Shown here piece after piece: positions 43,755 through 51,806 of a stretch of DNA of 64,000 nt; the first letter of the stretch is position 1; each line of letters starts with the position of its first letter. Where the stretch lies: contig DINI01000002.1 in the NCBI GenBank assembly GCA_002426755.1, positions 56,178 to 120,177 of the forward strand, read 5' to 3'. The translations under genes were made by a program, and so were the position numbers. Under the pieces are notes generated by a model. That model ran no database searches. It worked only from the letters and a program-made list of their open reading frames with translations, and was not told where the DNA came from. The DNA comes from Flavobacteriaceae bacterium UBA5544. Lineage in GTDB: Bacteria; Bacteroidota; Bacteroidia; Flavobacteriales; Flavobacteriaceae.

Positions 43755-44582
43755 TTGATAACATCAGTTTCCATACAAGGAATTAAAGGCTCTTTTCATC
43801 ATATCGTGTCACAACAATGGTTTGATACTGCTGTTCAGGTGGTTGAGTGCATGACTTTTGACAAAGTGGTGGATAATTTGCTAAAAAGCAAAACAGACGC
43901 CGCCATTATGGCGATTGAAAATTCGATTGTTGGCTCCATTATCCCGAATTATGCCTTGATTGACAATAACAATCTGCATATCATAGGAGAGCATTATTTA
44001 GACATTCAACACCATTTGATGGCGTTGCCAAATCAAACCATCAAAGATATTCAGGAGGTGTATTCTCATCCCATGGCATTGTTGCAATGCAAGGAGTTTT
44101 TTAAAAAGCAGCCACACATCAAACTGATTGAAGATAAAGATACCGCCGAAGTGGCACAGCGTATCCAAGAACATAAGTTGAAAAATGTCGGTGCCATCGC
44201 GAGTACATTGGCTGCTGAATTGTTTAACTTGGAAATTATTTCAGAAAGCATTCAAACGATACAACATAACGAGACACGTTTTGTCATTGTAAAAACCACA
44301 AATTCGGAAATTTCTGAAAACGATATCAACAAAGCGTCCCTAAAATTTGAACTGGAACACAAAAGAGGAAGTTTGGCAAGTGTTTTAAACGTGTTGAGCG
44401 ACTGCAAATTGAATTTGACAAAAATACAATCCTTGCCAAAAATAGAAACCCCTTGGAAGTATGCCTTTTTTGTGGATGTCACTTTTGAAAACTATAAAGA
44501 TTATCAGAAAGCTAAAACTATCATTCAGATAATGGCGCAGGAATTTAAAATATTAGGCGAATATAAAAACGCAAAATCATGA
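43755..44582 (+). CDS. pheA: Prephenate dehydratase
   Basis: Converts prephenate to phenylpyruvate. The 275-residue product has the catalytic domain to about residue 180 (SIQGIKGSFHH, AIENSIVGSIIPNYALI, the HNETRFVIV-type motif) and a C-terminal ACT domain (LEHKRGSLASVLNVLSDCKLNLTKI) for Phe feedback. The start is TTG at 43755: the family N-terminus begins there, and the first ATG, near 43851, would delete it. No chorismate mutase is fused; that activity lies in the DAHP synthase at the operon end. It overlaps the next gene by ATGA. Confidence 0.93.
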   Translation: MITSVSIQGIKGSFHHIVSQQWFDTAVQVVECMTFDKVVDNLLKSKTDAAIMAIENSIVGSIIPNYALIDNNNLHIIGEHYLDIQHHLMALPNQTIKDIQEVYSHPMALLQCKEFFKKQPHIKLIEDKDTAEVAQRIQEHKLKNVGAIASTLAAELFNLEIISESIQTIQHNETRFVIVKTTNSEISENDINKASLKFELEHKRGSLASVLNVLSDCKLNLTKIQSLPKIETPWKYAFFVDVTFENYKDYQKAKTIIQIMAQEFKILGEYKNAKS

Positions 44583-45724
44583 TTCAACCATCCAACCGAT
44601 TAGATAATGTTGAAGAATACTACTTTTCAAAGAAGCTGAAAGAAGTAAACTTGCTCAAGGCGCATGGCAAACCTATCATCAATTTAGGAATTGGCAGTCC
44701 CGATTTGCCGCCTTCACCTCGTGTCATTGAGGTGCTAAAAGAAAGTTTGAGTGATGCATCGGCGCACAAATATCAGAGTTATATCGGTTTGCCCGAATTA
44801 AGAGAGGCCATGGCGACATTTTATAAAGAACATTATGGAGTTGCATTGAGTCCGTTGAGGGAAATTCTCCCACTAATGGGAAGTAAAGAAGGCATCATGC
44901 ATATTTCCATGGCATTTTTGAATGAAGGTGATGAGGTGTTGATTCCCAATCCGGGATATCCAACCTATGCCTCCGTTGCAAAATTATTGAATGTAAAGCC
45001 ACGATTTTATGATTTGATTGAGCGCAATGGATATGAGCCCAATTTATTGGCTTTGGAAAAGTTGAATCTTGACAAGGTAAAGCTGATGTGGATTAACTAT
45101 CCGCACATGCCCACAGGAGCAATGGCTTCCAATAAAGCCTTCGGCGATATCATTGCTTTCGCAAAACGGAACAATATTTTGGTGGTCAATGACAATCCGT
45201 ACAGTTTTGTATTGAATGATTTTCCAAGAAGCATATTAAAATATCCAGGCGCAAAAGATTATTGTTTGGAGTTAAATTCCTTAAGCAAAACCTTCAATAT
45301 GGCGGGTTGGCGAGTGGGAATGGTATCAGGAAAAGTGGAACATATAGATGCCATTCTTAAGGTGAAAAGCAATATGGATTCCGGTATGTTCTACGGTATC
45401 CAAAAAGGCGCCATTGAAGCCTTGAAGAGCTCTAAACTTTGGTACAGTAGTATGAATAGCGTTTATGAAGAACGCCGTAAGCTCGCTTGGGAATTGGCGG
45501 ACGCATTGAAATGTACCTACAATAAAGACACAGCAGGAATGTTTGTCTGGGCAAAATTGTCTAAAAACAACCATTCTGAAGCATATATTGATGAGTTGCT
45601 GAAGAAAAAATCCATTTTTGTTGCTCCAGGAACCATTTTTGGGTCCAAAGGAGAAGGCTACATTAGATTGTCGTTATGTGCCACCACGGAAGATTTTGAA
45701 GAAGCGATAGCAAGAGTAAAGTAA
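44579..45724 (+). CDS. Aminotransferase, probably aromatic amino-acid transaminase
   Basis: Class I/II PLP aminotransferase of 381 residues. IINLGIGSPDLPPSP, WINYPHMPTGAMAS, VNDNPYSFVLNDFP and the Schiff-base lysine in LNSLSKTFNMAGWRVGM are visible. Overlap with pheA and 2-nt spacing to tyrA point to transamination of phenylpyruvate and 4-hydroxyphenylpyruvate. The fold also includes LL-diaminopimelate and aspartate aminotransferases, so substrate is inferred from context. Confidence 0.85.
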   Translation: MIQPSNRLDNVEEYYFSKKLKEVNLLKAHGKPIINLGIGSPDLPPSPRVIEVLKESLSDASAHKYQSYIGLPELREAMATFYKEHYGVALSPLREILPLMGSKEGIMHISMAFLNEGDEVLIPNPGYPTYASVAKLLNVKPRFYDLIERNGYEPNLLALEKLNLDKVKLMWINYPHMPTGAMASNKAFGDIIAFAKRNNILVVNDNPYSFVLNDFPRSILKYPGAKDYCLELNSLSKTFNMAGWRVGMVSGKVEHIDAILKVKSNMDSGMFYGIQKGAIEALKSSKLWYSSMNSVYEERRKLAWELADALKCTYNKDTAGMFVWAKLSKNNHSEAYIDELLKKKSIFVAPGTIFGSKGEGYIRLSLCATTEDFEEAIARVK

Positions 45725-45726
45725 AT

Positions 45727-46578
45727 ATGAAAAACATATATATCATAGGAGTTGGATTGATTGGCGGCAGCTTTGCGCTGGATATTAGACAAAATCATCC
45801 AAATGCAAAATTTTTTGGCATAGACCATGACGATTTACATTTGGATGACGCCTTGGATTTAAAATTGATAGACGCCAAAGCTACCTATGAAGATTTAAAA
45901 AATGCGGACTTGGTCATCCTTTCAATTCCCGTGGATGTTGGGATTTTGGAAGTGCCTAAAATTTTGGAAGCCATTTCTGATACCACTCTAGTCATGGATG
46001 TAGGTTCAACAAAACTTCCAATTTGCAAAATTGTTGAAAACCATCCTAGAAGGCGCAATTTTTTGGCAACCCATCCCATCGCGGGAACCGAATTTTCTGG
46101 ACCCAAAGCCGCCATTCACAAGTTATACAAGAATAAAACCATCATCATTTGTGAGGTTGAAAAGACGGCTTTCAAATTGCAGGAAAAAGCCTTAAAACTC
46201 TTTTCAGATATAGGAATGCGTATTCGCTATATGCATCCTGATGCCCATGACAAACACATTGCGTATGTATCGCATTTGTCGCATATCAGCTCGTTTATGT
46301 TGGGCAAAACAGTCATCGAAAAAGAGAAGAACGAGCGGGACATTTTTGATATGGCTGGTAGCGGATTTGCAAGTACGGTGCGTTTGGCAAAAAGCTCCCC
46401 AGCAATGTGGACACCGATTTTTAAACAGAACAAAGACAATGTGCTCGAAACCTTGGAAGAATACATCCATAATTTGACACATTTCAAAGAGATGATGCAA
46501 CGCGATGATTATGAGGCTATTTTCAGTGAAATGCAAAACACAAATCACATCAAGGATATTTTAAACGGAATAGAATAA
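45727..46578 (+). CDS. tyrA: Prephenate dehydrogenase
   Basis: Oxidises prephenate to 4-hydroxyphenylpyruvate for tyrosine. The 283-residue product has the Rossmann motif IGVGLIGGSFALDIRQ, the catalytic region THPIAGTEFSGP, and HDKHIAYVSHLSHISSFML. No mutase or ACT domain is fused. It is co-transcribed with pheA and the aminotransferase. Confidence 0.93.
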   Translation: MKNIYIIGVGLIGGSFALDIRQNHPNAKFFGIDHDDLHLDDALDLKLIDAKATYEDLKNADLVILSIPVDVGILEVPKILEAISDTTLVMDVGSTKLPICKIVENHPRRRNFLATHPIAGTEFSGPKAAIHKLYKNKTIIICEVEKTAFKLQEKALKLFSDIGMRIRYMHPDAHDKHIAYVSHLSHISSFMLGKTVIEKEKNERDIFDMAGSGFASTVRLAKSSPAMWTPIFKQNKDNVLETLEEYIHNLTHFKEMMQRDDYEAIFSEMQNTNHIKDILNGIE

Positions 46579-46589
46579 AGAAGAAATTT

Positions 46590-46715
46590 GGAAGTACGAA
46601 GTTAGAAGTACGAGTAAATAAATCACAAATAAGACAAAAATCAAGTGCTAAATTCCAATGACTATTTATAAATGAAGCTGGAATTGGAAATTATAACAAT
46701 TGGAATTTTTAGAAA
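46590..46715. repeat. Low-complexity spacer before the DAHP synthase gene
   Basis: Contains GAAGTACGA words in tandem and three ATTGGAA/TTCCAAT words. AAATTCCAAT (46650-46659) can pair with ATTGGAATTT further down, or with the nearer GGAATTGGAAAT. These alternatives could fold the leader in two ways, but no coherent leader peptide is present. Confidence 0.4.
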
Positions 46716-46717
46716 TT

Positions 46718-47800
46718 ATGGAAAATAAAAAAGAATTAAGAACCTGGTTGGATGATTTAAAACTGGACCATCCATTGGTAATTGCAGGGCCATGTAGCGC
46801 CGAGACAGAAGAGCAAGTATTGAAGATTGCACATCAACTAAAAGATACTGATGTCAATTATTATAGAGCTGGTATTTGGAAACCACGCACACGCCCAGGA
46901 ATGTTCGAAGGTGTAGGCGCGTTGGGATTGAAATGGCTTCAAAAAGTCAAGTCCGAAACAGGGATGAAAACGGCCACTGAAGTTGCTAACAGGGCTCACG
47001 TAGAATTAGCTCTAGAACATGATATTGATTTACTTTGGATTGGAGCGCGTTCTACCGTAAGCCCATTTATTGTTCAGGAAATTGCAGATGCATTGAAAGG
47101 CACGGACAAAATCGTGTTGGTCAAAAATCCGGTAAATCCAGATTTGCCATTGTGGCTGGGCGCAATTGAGCGTTTGGCATCTGCTGACATCAAAAAATTG
47201 GGAGCCATCCACAGAGGTTTTTCAACCTACGAAAAATCAAAATATAGAAACAATCCGGAATGGCAGTTGGCAATTGAATTGCAAACCAAGTTCCCAGATT
47301 TGCCATTGATTAACGACCCATCACATATTACAGGTAAGCGAGATATGATTTTGGATGTTTCACAAACCGCCCTCGATTTGAACTTTGACGGATTGATGAT
47401 AGAAACCCATTTCGACCCTGATAACGCGTGGAGCGATGCTGCACAGCAAGTCACTCCTTCCGCTTTGGTGCAGATTATGAAGGATTTAAAAATCAGGAAA
47501 GAATCAGACCCAGAAGCAGAGTACAATTCTAGCTTAAATAATTTAAGAGCAAAAATTGATGTGATTGACAATCAGGTGATTGAATTATTGGGCAAGCGTA
47601 TGAAAGTAGCAGACGATATAGGAGCCCTTAAAAAGCAAAAAAATGTTGCAGTACTCCAAAGCAAACGGTGGAACGAGATTTTAGGAAAAATGGTATTGGA
47701 AGGAGAGGAAAAAGGCTTAAGTGAAGAATTTATCCTCAAAATGTTTAAGGCCATTCACCAAGAATCAATCAATCATCAGGAGAAAGTTATTAAAGAATAA
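46718..47800 (+). CDS. Bifunctional DAHP synthase / chorismate mutase
   Basis: Entry enzyme of the shikimate pathway fused to chorismate mutase. Residues 1 to about 260 form the KDPG/KDO8P-type DAHP synthase (PLVIAGPCSAETEEQV, GIWKPRTRPGMFEG, NDPSHITGKRDMI). Residues about 275-360 are an AroQ-type mutase (LNNLRAKIDVIDNQVIELLGKR). The start is set at ATG 46718; a TTG at 46700 adds only spacer-derived residues. It ends the pheA operon. The fusion links chorismate-mutase occupancy to DAHP synthase control. Confidence 0.93.
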   Translation: MENKKELRTWLDDLKLDHPLVIAGPCSAETEEQVLKIAHQLKDTDVNYYRAGIWKPRTRPGMFEGVGALGLKWLQKVKSETGMKTATEVANRAHVELALEHDIDLLWIGARSTVSPFIVQEIADALKGTDKIVLVKNPVNPDLPLWLGAIERLASADIKKLGAIHRGFSTYEKSKYRNNPEWQLAIELQTKFPDLPLINDPSHITGKRDMILDVSQTALDLNFDGLMIETHFDPDNAWSDAAQQVTPSALVQIMKDLKIRKESDPEAEYNSSLNNLRAKIDVIDNQVIELLGKRMKVADDIGALKKQKNVAVLQSKRWNEILGKMVLEGEEKGLSEEFILKMFKAIHQESINHQEKVIKE

Positions 47801-47806
47801 AACAAA

Positions 47807-47834
47807 AAAAGCCTCAAGTAATTTTGAGGCTTTT
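47807..47834. terminator. Bidirectional terminator after the aromatic operon
   Basis: AAAAGCCTCAA (47807-47817) and TTGAGGCTTTT (47824-47834) form a perfect 11-bp stem with a 6-nt loop. It is flanked by A-run and T-run, so it can serve the aromatic operon and the convergent minus-strand gene. Confidence 0.9.
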
Positions 47835-47840
47835 ACTTTT

Positions 47841-48299
47841 TTAATTCGTCGGTTTATTTCGTTTAAAAATATAGCGCGTAATAAAAATGCCTTGCCCATC
47901 ATCCTTTCCACTATCACTTTCCACGGCACTGGTTACAAAGGCCAATTCCCAACCTTCTTCAACCATCGTATTTATTTTTGAGGTGACTACTGCATCATTT
48001 GCTGCTATGTTCTGAAAACGGATGCCACCAATGTTATAAAAGTTCAGAAGTTTGGTTTCTTCGAAATTTTTCACACGAATATCACCTCTATCAGATTTAT
48101 TACGCTCATCATCTTCTTCAGTTCTACTAGACGTAAAATCTTTATAATTTCGTTCTTCTGAAGCCGAAACAATTCGTGACCGTCCCAATCCACTTGGAAC
48201 GATTGATTCTACACTTGTTATTACTTTATACTCCACTTGAGCGTTGGAGTCCATAAATGACATAAAAGCTATTGCCAAAATGATTCCTAATTTTTTCAT
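47841..48299 (-). CDS. Secreted protein of unknown function, weakly DUF4177-like
   Basis: 152 residues with a signal peptide (MKKLGIILAIAFMSFMDSNAQ). The central part is charged (EEDDERNKSDRGD), and the C-terminal segment NTMVEEGWELAFVTSAVESD resembles the GWEL element of DUF4177-type small beta proteins. There are no catalytic residues. It is a lone minus-strand gene between two plus-strand operons. Confidence 0.6.
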   Translation of the reverse strand: MKKLGIILAIAFMSFMDSNAQVEYKVITSVESIVPSGLGRSRIVSASEERNYKDFTSSRTEEDDERNKSDRGDIRVKNFEETKLLNFYNIGGIRFQNIAANDAVVTSKINTMVEEGWELAFVTSAVESDSGKDDGQGIFITRYIFKRNKPTN

Positions 48300-48381
48300 A
48301 ATACGAGTTTTTGAATTTTAAAGTTAAGATAAACATTTTTTAGACTTAAAAGTTGTTATTTTGTTACATTAAATTGATTGA

Positions 48382-49329
48382 ATGACAGGAACCGTTTATA
48401 AATCGACTGGAAGTTGGTACACCGTAAAAACTGATATTGGTGAAATATATGAATGTCGTATCAAGGGTAAGTTTAGGCTTAAAGGTATCAAAAGCACCAA
48501 CCCAATTGCCGTAGGTGATATCGTTGATTTTGAAATTGAGACGGATAATGACCAAGTCTCTGGAGTCATTCATCAAATTCATGACCGCAAAAACTATATC
48601 ATCAGAAAATCGGTCAATCTTTCAAAACAGACCCATATCATAGCGTCTAATATCGATCAAGTCTTTTTATTGATTACCATTAACAACCCACCTACGCTAA
48701 CTTCATTTATCGATAGATTTTTGGTTACTACCGAAGCCTATTCTATCAAAACTATTTTAGTATTCAATAAAATTGATGCTTATGACGAAGAAACGTTGTT
48801 AGAACTGAAATTTTTGGCGCATTTATATCAGAAGATTGGCTATGAATGTATTGAAACTTCAGCAACGACAGGAGTAAATATCGATAAAATCAAAACCATA
48901 ATGATTGGGAAGGTAAGTATGTTTGCAGGCCATTCTGGTGTGGGAAAATCAACTTTGGTCAATGCCATCGAACCGGGTTTGGATTTAAAAACCAAAGAAA
49001 TCTCAATGCAGCACAGTCAAGGACAGCATACGACTACTTTTGCCGAAATGTTTGATTTGAGCTTTGACGCGAAGATTATAGATACTCCAGGTATTAAAGG
49101 TTTTGGAATAGTGGATATGGATAAAGAGGAAATTGGAGATTATTTTCCTGAATTTTTTGCCCTAAAACAAGATTGTAAATTCAATAATTGCTTACATGTG
49201 GAAGAACCAAAATGCGCCGTCAAATACGCTTTAGAACGTGACGAAATAGCCTTTTCGCGTTATAGGAGTTATGTTCAAATGTTGGAAGGTGATGATGAGC
49301 ATTATAGAACAGAGGAATGGATGCATTGA
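48382..49329 (+). CDS. rsgA: Small ribosomal subunit biogenesis GTPase RsgA
   Basis: Circularly permuted GTPase for late 30S maturation. The 315-residue product has an N-terminal OB fold, then NKID (G4) before GHSGVGKSTLVNAI (G1) and DTPGIKGFG (G3). The C-terminal zinc knuckle is visible as CKFNNCLHVEEPKC. Length and domain order match the family. Confidence 0.95.
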   Translation: MTGTVYKSTGSWYTVKTDIGEIYECRIKGKFRLKGIKSTNPIAVGDIVDFEIETDNDQVSGVIHQIHDRKNYIIRKSVNLSKQTHIIASNIDQVFLLITINNPPTLTSFIDRFLVTTEAYSIKTILVFNKIDAYDEETLLELKFLAHLYQKIGYECIETSATTGVNIDKIKTIMIGKVSMFAGHSGVGKSTLVNAIEPGLDLKTKEISMQHSQGQHTTTFAEMFDLSFDAKIIDTPGIKGFGIVDMDKEEIGDYFPEFFALKQDCKFNNCLHVEEPKCAVKYALERDEIAFSRYRSYVQMLEGDDEHYRTEEWMH

Positions 49330-49374
49330 GAATACAATAACCAGTAAAAAAACTTAAGGAATTTTAGAAACTTA

Positions 49375-49827
49375 ATGAAAGCAGTTATTCAAAGAGTATC
49401 ATTAGCAGGCGTTACCATTGAGGGCGTAAAAGTAGCTTCAATAGGTGAAGGTTTGCTTGTCTTACTGGGAATTGTAGAGGAAGACACGTTAGAGGATATT
49501 CAATGGCTTTCCAACAAAATCGTGAACCTTCGGATTTTTGAAGATAATCAAGATGTGATGAATCTTTCTTTAAAGGAGATTGGCGGTGACGTTATAGTGG
49601 TCAGCCAGTTCACACTACATGCCAACACCAAAAAAGGTAATCGACCGAGTTATATAAATGCAGCAAAACCAAATATTGCAATTCCTCTGTACGAATCGTT
49701 TATCCATCAACTGGAGACCGATCTAGGAAAAAAAATCCAAACAGGAAGATTTGGTGCCGACATGAAAGTAGAACTTCTTAATGATGGTCCAGTTACCATT
49801 ATAATCGACACAAAAAATAAAGAATAA
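49375..49827 (+). CDS. dtd: D-aminoacyl-tRNA deacylase
   Basis: Hydrolyses D-aminoacyl-tRNA in the cytoplasm. The 150-residue product has the motifs SQFTLHANTKKGNRPSY and NDGPVTIIIDT, which form the active site across the dimer. It starts 45 nt after rsgA and is probably co-transcribed. Confidence 0.95.
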   Translation: MKAVIQRVSLAGVTIEGVKVASIGEGLLVLLGIVEEDTLEDIQWLSNKIVNLRIFEDNQDVMNLSLKEIGGDVIVVSQFTLHANTKKGNRPSYINAAKPNIAIPLYESFIHQLETDLGKKIQTGRFGADMKVELLNDGPVTIIIDTKNKE

Positions 49828-49849
49828 CCGATATTTTACCTTCGTTTTT

Positions 49850-49879
49850 TTTGTTCTTTTATAAATAGTTCTATTTTAG
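49850..49879 (+). promoter_or_regulatory. Promoter upstream of the DUF3857 protein pair
   Basis: TTTG (49850-49853), 18-nt spacer, TATTTTAG (49872-49879), one mismatch from TAnnTTTG, 19 nt before the ATG at 49899. Confidence 0.55.
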
Positions 49880-49898
49880 CGATTCCTAACTTTAACAA

Positions 49899-51803
49899 AT
49901 GATAATAAGACTATTCCTACTTTTGGTTTTGTCGTCAGCTTCATTACCTACTTTTTCACAGGAAGATCCTCTCTTGGTTTCTCTATTGATACCTTCAGAA
50001 TTGACCAAAAATTCAAATGCAGTGGTGCGTTGGGATGACGTCAATATTGAAGTCAAGGCATATAACAAAATGGTCTATAACAACAAGCGGATTGTGACCA
50101 TTTTAAATTCTTCAGGCGATTCCAAGCATGGAGCAGTCATGTTCTATAATGACAATACCAATATTAAAAAACTGGAGGTCAAAATCTATGATGCTTTTGG
50201 TAAAGAGATAAAAAAATTCAGAAAAAACGATTTTGAAGATGTCAGCGCAGTGAGTGGAGGCACACTTTATTCAGACGATAGAGTAAAGTACATGAACTAC
50301 ACGCCCACGACCTATCCTTACACCGTCTTGTTTGAAACGGAAGTTGAATATCGCTCCACAGCTTTTTTACAAGGCTGGTATCCAATTGAAGGCTATTTTA
50401 CAAGTACTCAAAATTCCAATTACAAAATCAATAATATTTCAGGAGTACCAATCAAACTCAAAACTTCAAATTTTGAAGATTATGGAATTGAAAAAATCAG
50501 CGATTTTGAGTATTCTGCCAAGAATTTAAGCGCCATTAATCCTGAAGAATACAGTCCTGATTTTTACAATTTCGCCCCTGTCTTAAAAGCCTCCTTAACC
50601 GAATTTGATATGGAAGGGGTCAAAGGCGTAAACAACGATTGGAAAGATTTTGGGCAATGGATGAACGATAAACTTATTAAGGGAACAGAAATTCTTCCAG
50701 AAAAAGTAAAGCAAGACATAAAATCGCTCACTGCAAATGCAGACACAAATCTAGAAAAAGCCAAAATAGTCTATCAATACATGCAAGATAAGACGCGTTA
50801 TATCAGCGTTCAAATTGGTATTGGAGGTTGGAAACCCATGTTGGCAAGTGATGTTGATAGGTTAGGTTATGGCGATTGTAAAGGGCTGTCCAACTACACA
50901 AAAGCATTGTTGGATGAGGCAGGTGTAGAGTCCTATTATGCCATCATTTACGGTGACAGGGACATTAGAAATATCGATAGCTCATTTTCTTCTGTACAGG
51001 GTAATCATGCAGTGTTGTGTATTCCACATGAAACGGATTATATATGGTTGGAATGTACAAGCCAAACAACACCATTTGGTTACAATGCCAATTTTACAGA
51101 TGATAGAGATGCCCTGGTCATTACTCCAGAAGGTGGAAAAATTGTGCACACTACAATCTATAAAACCGAAGATAATCTATTGGACACCAAAGCATCCATA
51201 AGTTTATCGGAAACAGGAGATGTCTCTGCAAACATAACTACAAAATCATATGGTACGCAGTTTGGACGGCATGAAGGTGTTCAAAAACAAAGTCAAAAAG
51301 ACCAAAAATTACATTACAAGGAATATTGGAGTTACATTAATGGGTTGAACGTTGGCGAAATGGATTATGTTGTAGATAGAGAAAGTATTGTCTTTACAGA
51401 GAATATTCAAATTAATGCAGAACGTTATGCTTCCAAAACAGGGAACAGGCTTTTATTACAACCCAACATGTTGAATCGAGTAGAATCAGCTCCCAAACGT
51501 TATCAAGAGCGAAAAATTCCGTTTGAAATGGAAAGAGGATTTACCGATATAGACGAATATGAAATAGCGATACCAAATTCTTTGGAGGTTGAAGCATTAA
51601 TGGAAGATGTGAGCATAAAAAACGAATTTGGAGAATATGTGGCTACCATTTCTCAAATTGCAGATAATAAACTTCTTTATCAAAGAAAATTTGTCATCAA
51701 TAAAGGGTCTTATAAAAAGGAAGATTATGAATCTTTCAGGAAGTTTTGGTTAGACGTTGTAAAATACGATAAAGCCAAAATAGTATTAATATCTAAAAAC
51801 TAA
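49899..51803 (+). CDS. Secreted DUF3857/transglutaminase-like protein with intact catalytic cysteine
   Basis: 634 residues, signal peptide MIIRLFLLLVLSSASLPTFSQ, an N-terminal DUF3857-like beta region, and a transglutaminase-like core. The catalytic cysteine is Cys327 in LGYGDCKGLSNYTKALL, and the histidine is in VQGNHAVLCI. It should be periplasmic or surface-located. Substrate unknown. It is paired, 3 nt apart, with a related protein that lacks the cysteine. Confidence 0.82.
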   Translation: MIIRLFLLLVLSSASLPTFSQEDPLLVSLLIPSELTKNSNAVVRWDDVNIEVKAYNKMVYNNKRIVTILNSSGDSKHGAVMFYNDNTNIKKLEVKIYDAFGKEIKKFRKNDFEDVSAVSGGTLYSDDRVKYMNYTPTTYPYTVLFETEVEYRSTAFLQGWYPIEGYFTSTQNSNYKINNISGVPIKLKTSNFEDYGIEKISDFEYSAKNLSAINPEEYSPDFYNFAPVLKASLTEFDMEGVKGVNNDWKDFGQWMNDKLIKGTEILPEKVKQDIKSLTANADTNLEKAKIVYQYMQDKTRYISVQIGIGGWKPMLASDVDRLGYGDCKGLSNYTKALLDEAGVESYYAIIYGDRDIRNIDSSFSSVQGNHAVLCIPHETDYIWLECTSQTTPFGYNANFTDDRDALVITPEGGKIVHTTIYKTEDNLLDTKASISLSETGDVSANITTKSYGTQFGRHEGVQKQSQKDQKLHYKEYWSYINGLNVGEMDYVVDRESIVFTENIQINAERYASKTGNRLLLQPNMLNRVESAPKRYQERKIPFEMERGFTDIDEYEIAIPNSLEVEALMEDVSIKNEFGEYVATISQIADNKLLYQRKFVINKGSYKKEDYESFRKFWLDVVKYDKAKIVLISKN

Positions 51804-51806
51804 ACC

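Noticed and set aside
46660..46718. Alternative hairpins of TTCCAAT/ATTGGAA words before the DAHP synthase gene as an attenuator
   Set aside because: No terminator U-run and no aromatic-rich leader peptide; the words are better explained as simple-sequence spacer.
46700..46718. TTG at 46700 as start of the DAHP synthase
   Set aside because: It adds six residues translated from the low-complexity spacer; ATG 46718 fits the family N-terminus.
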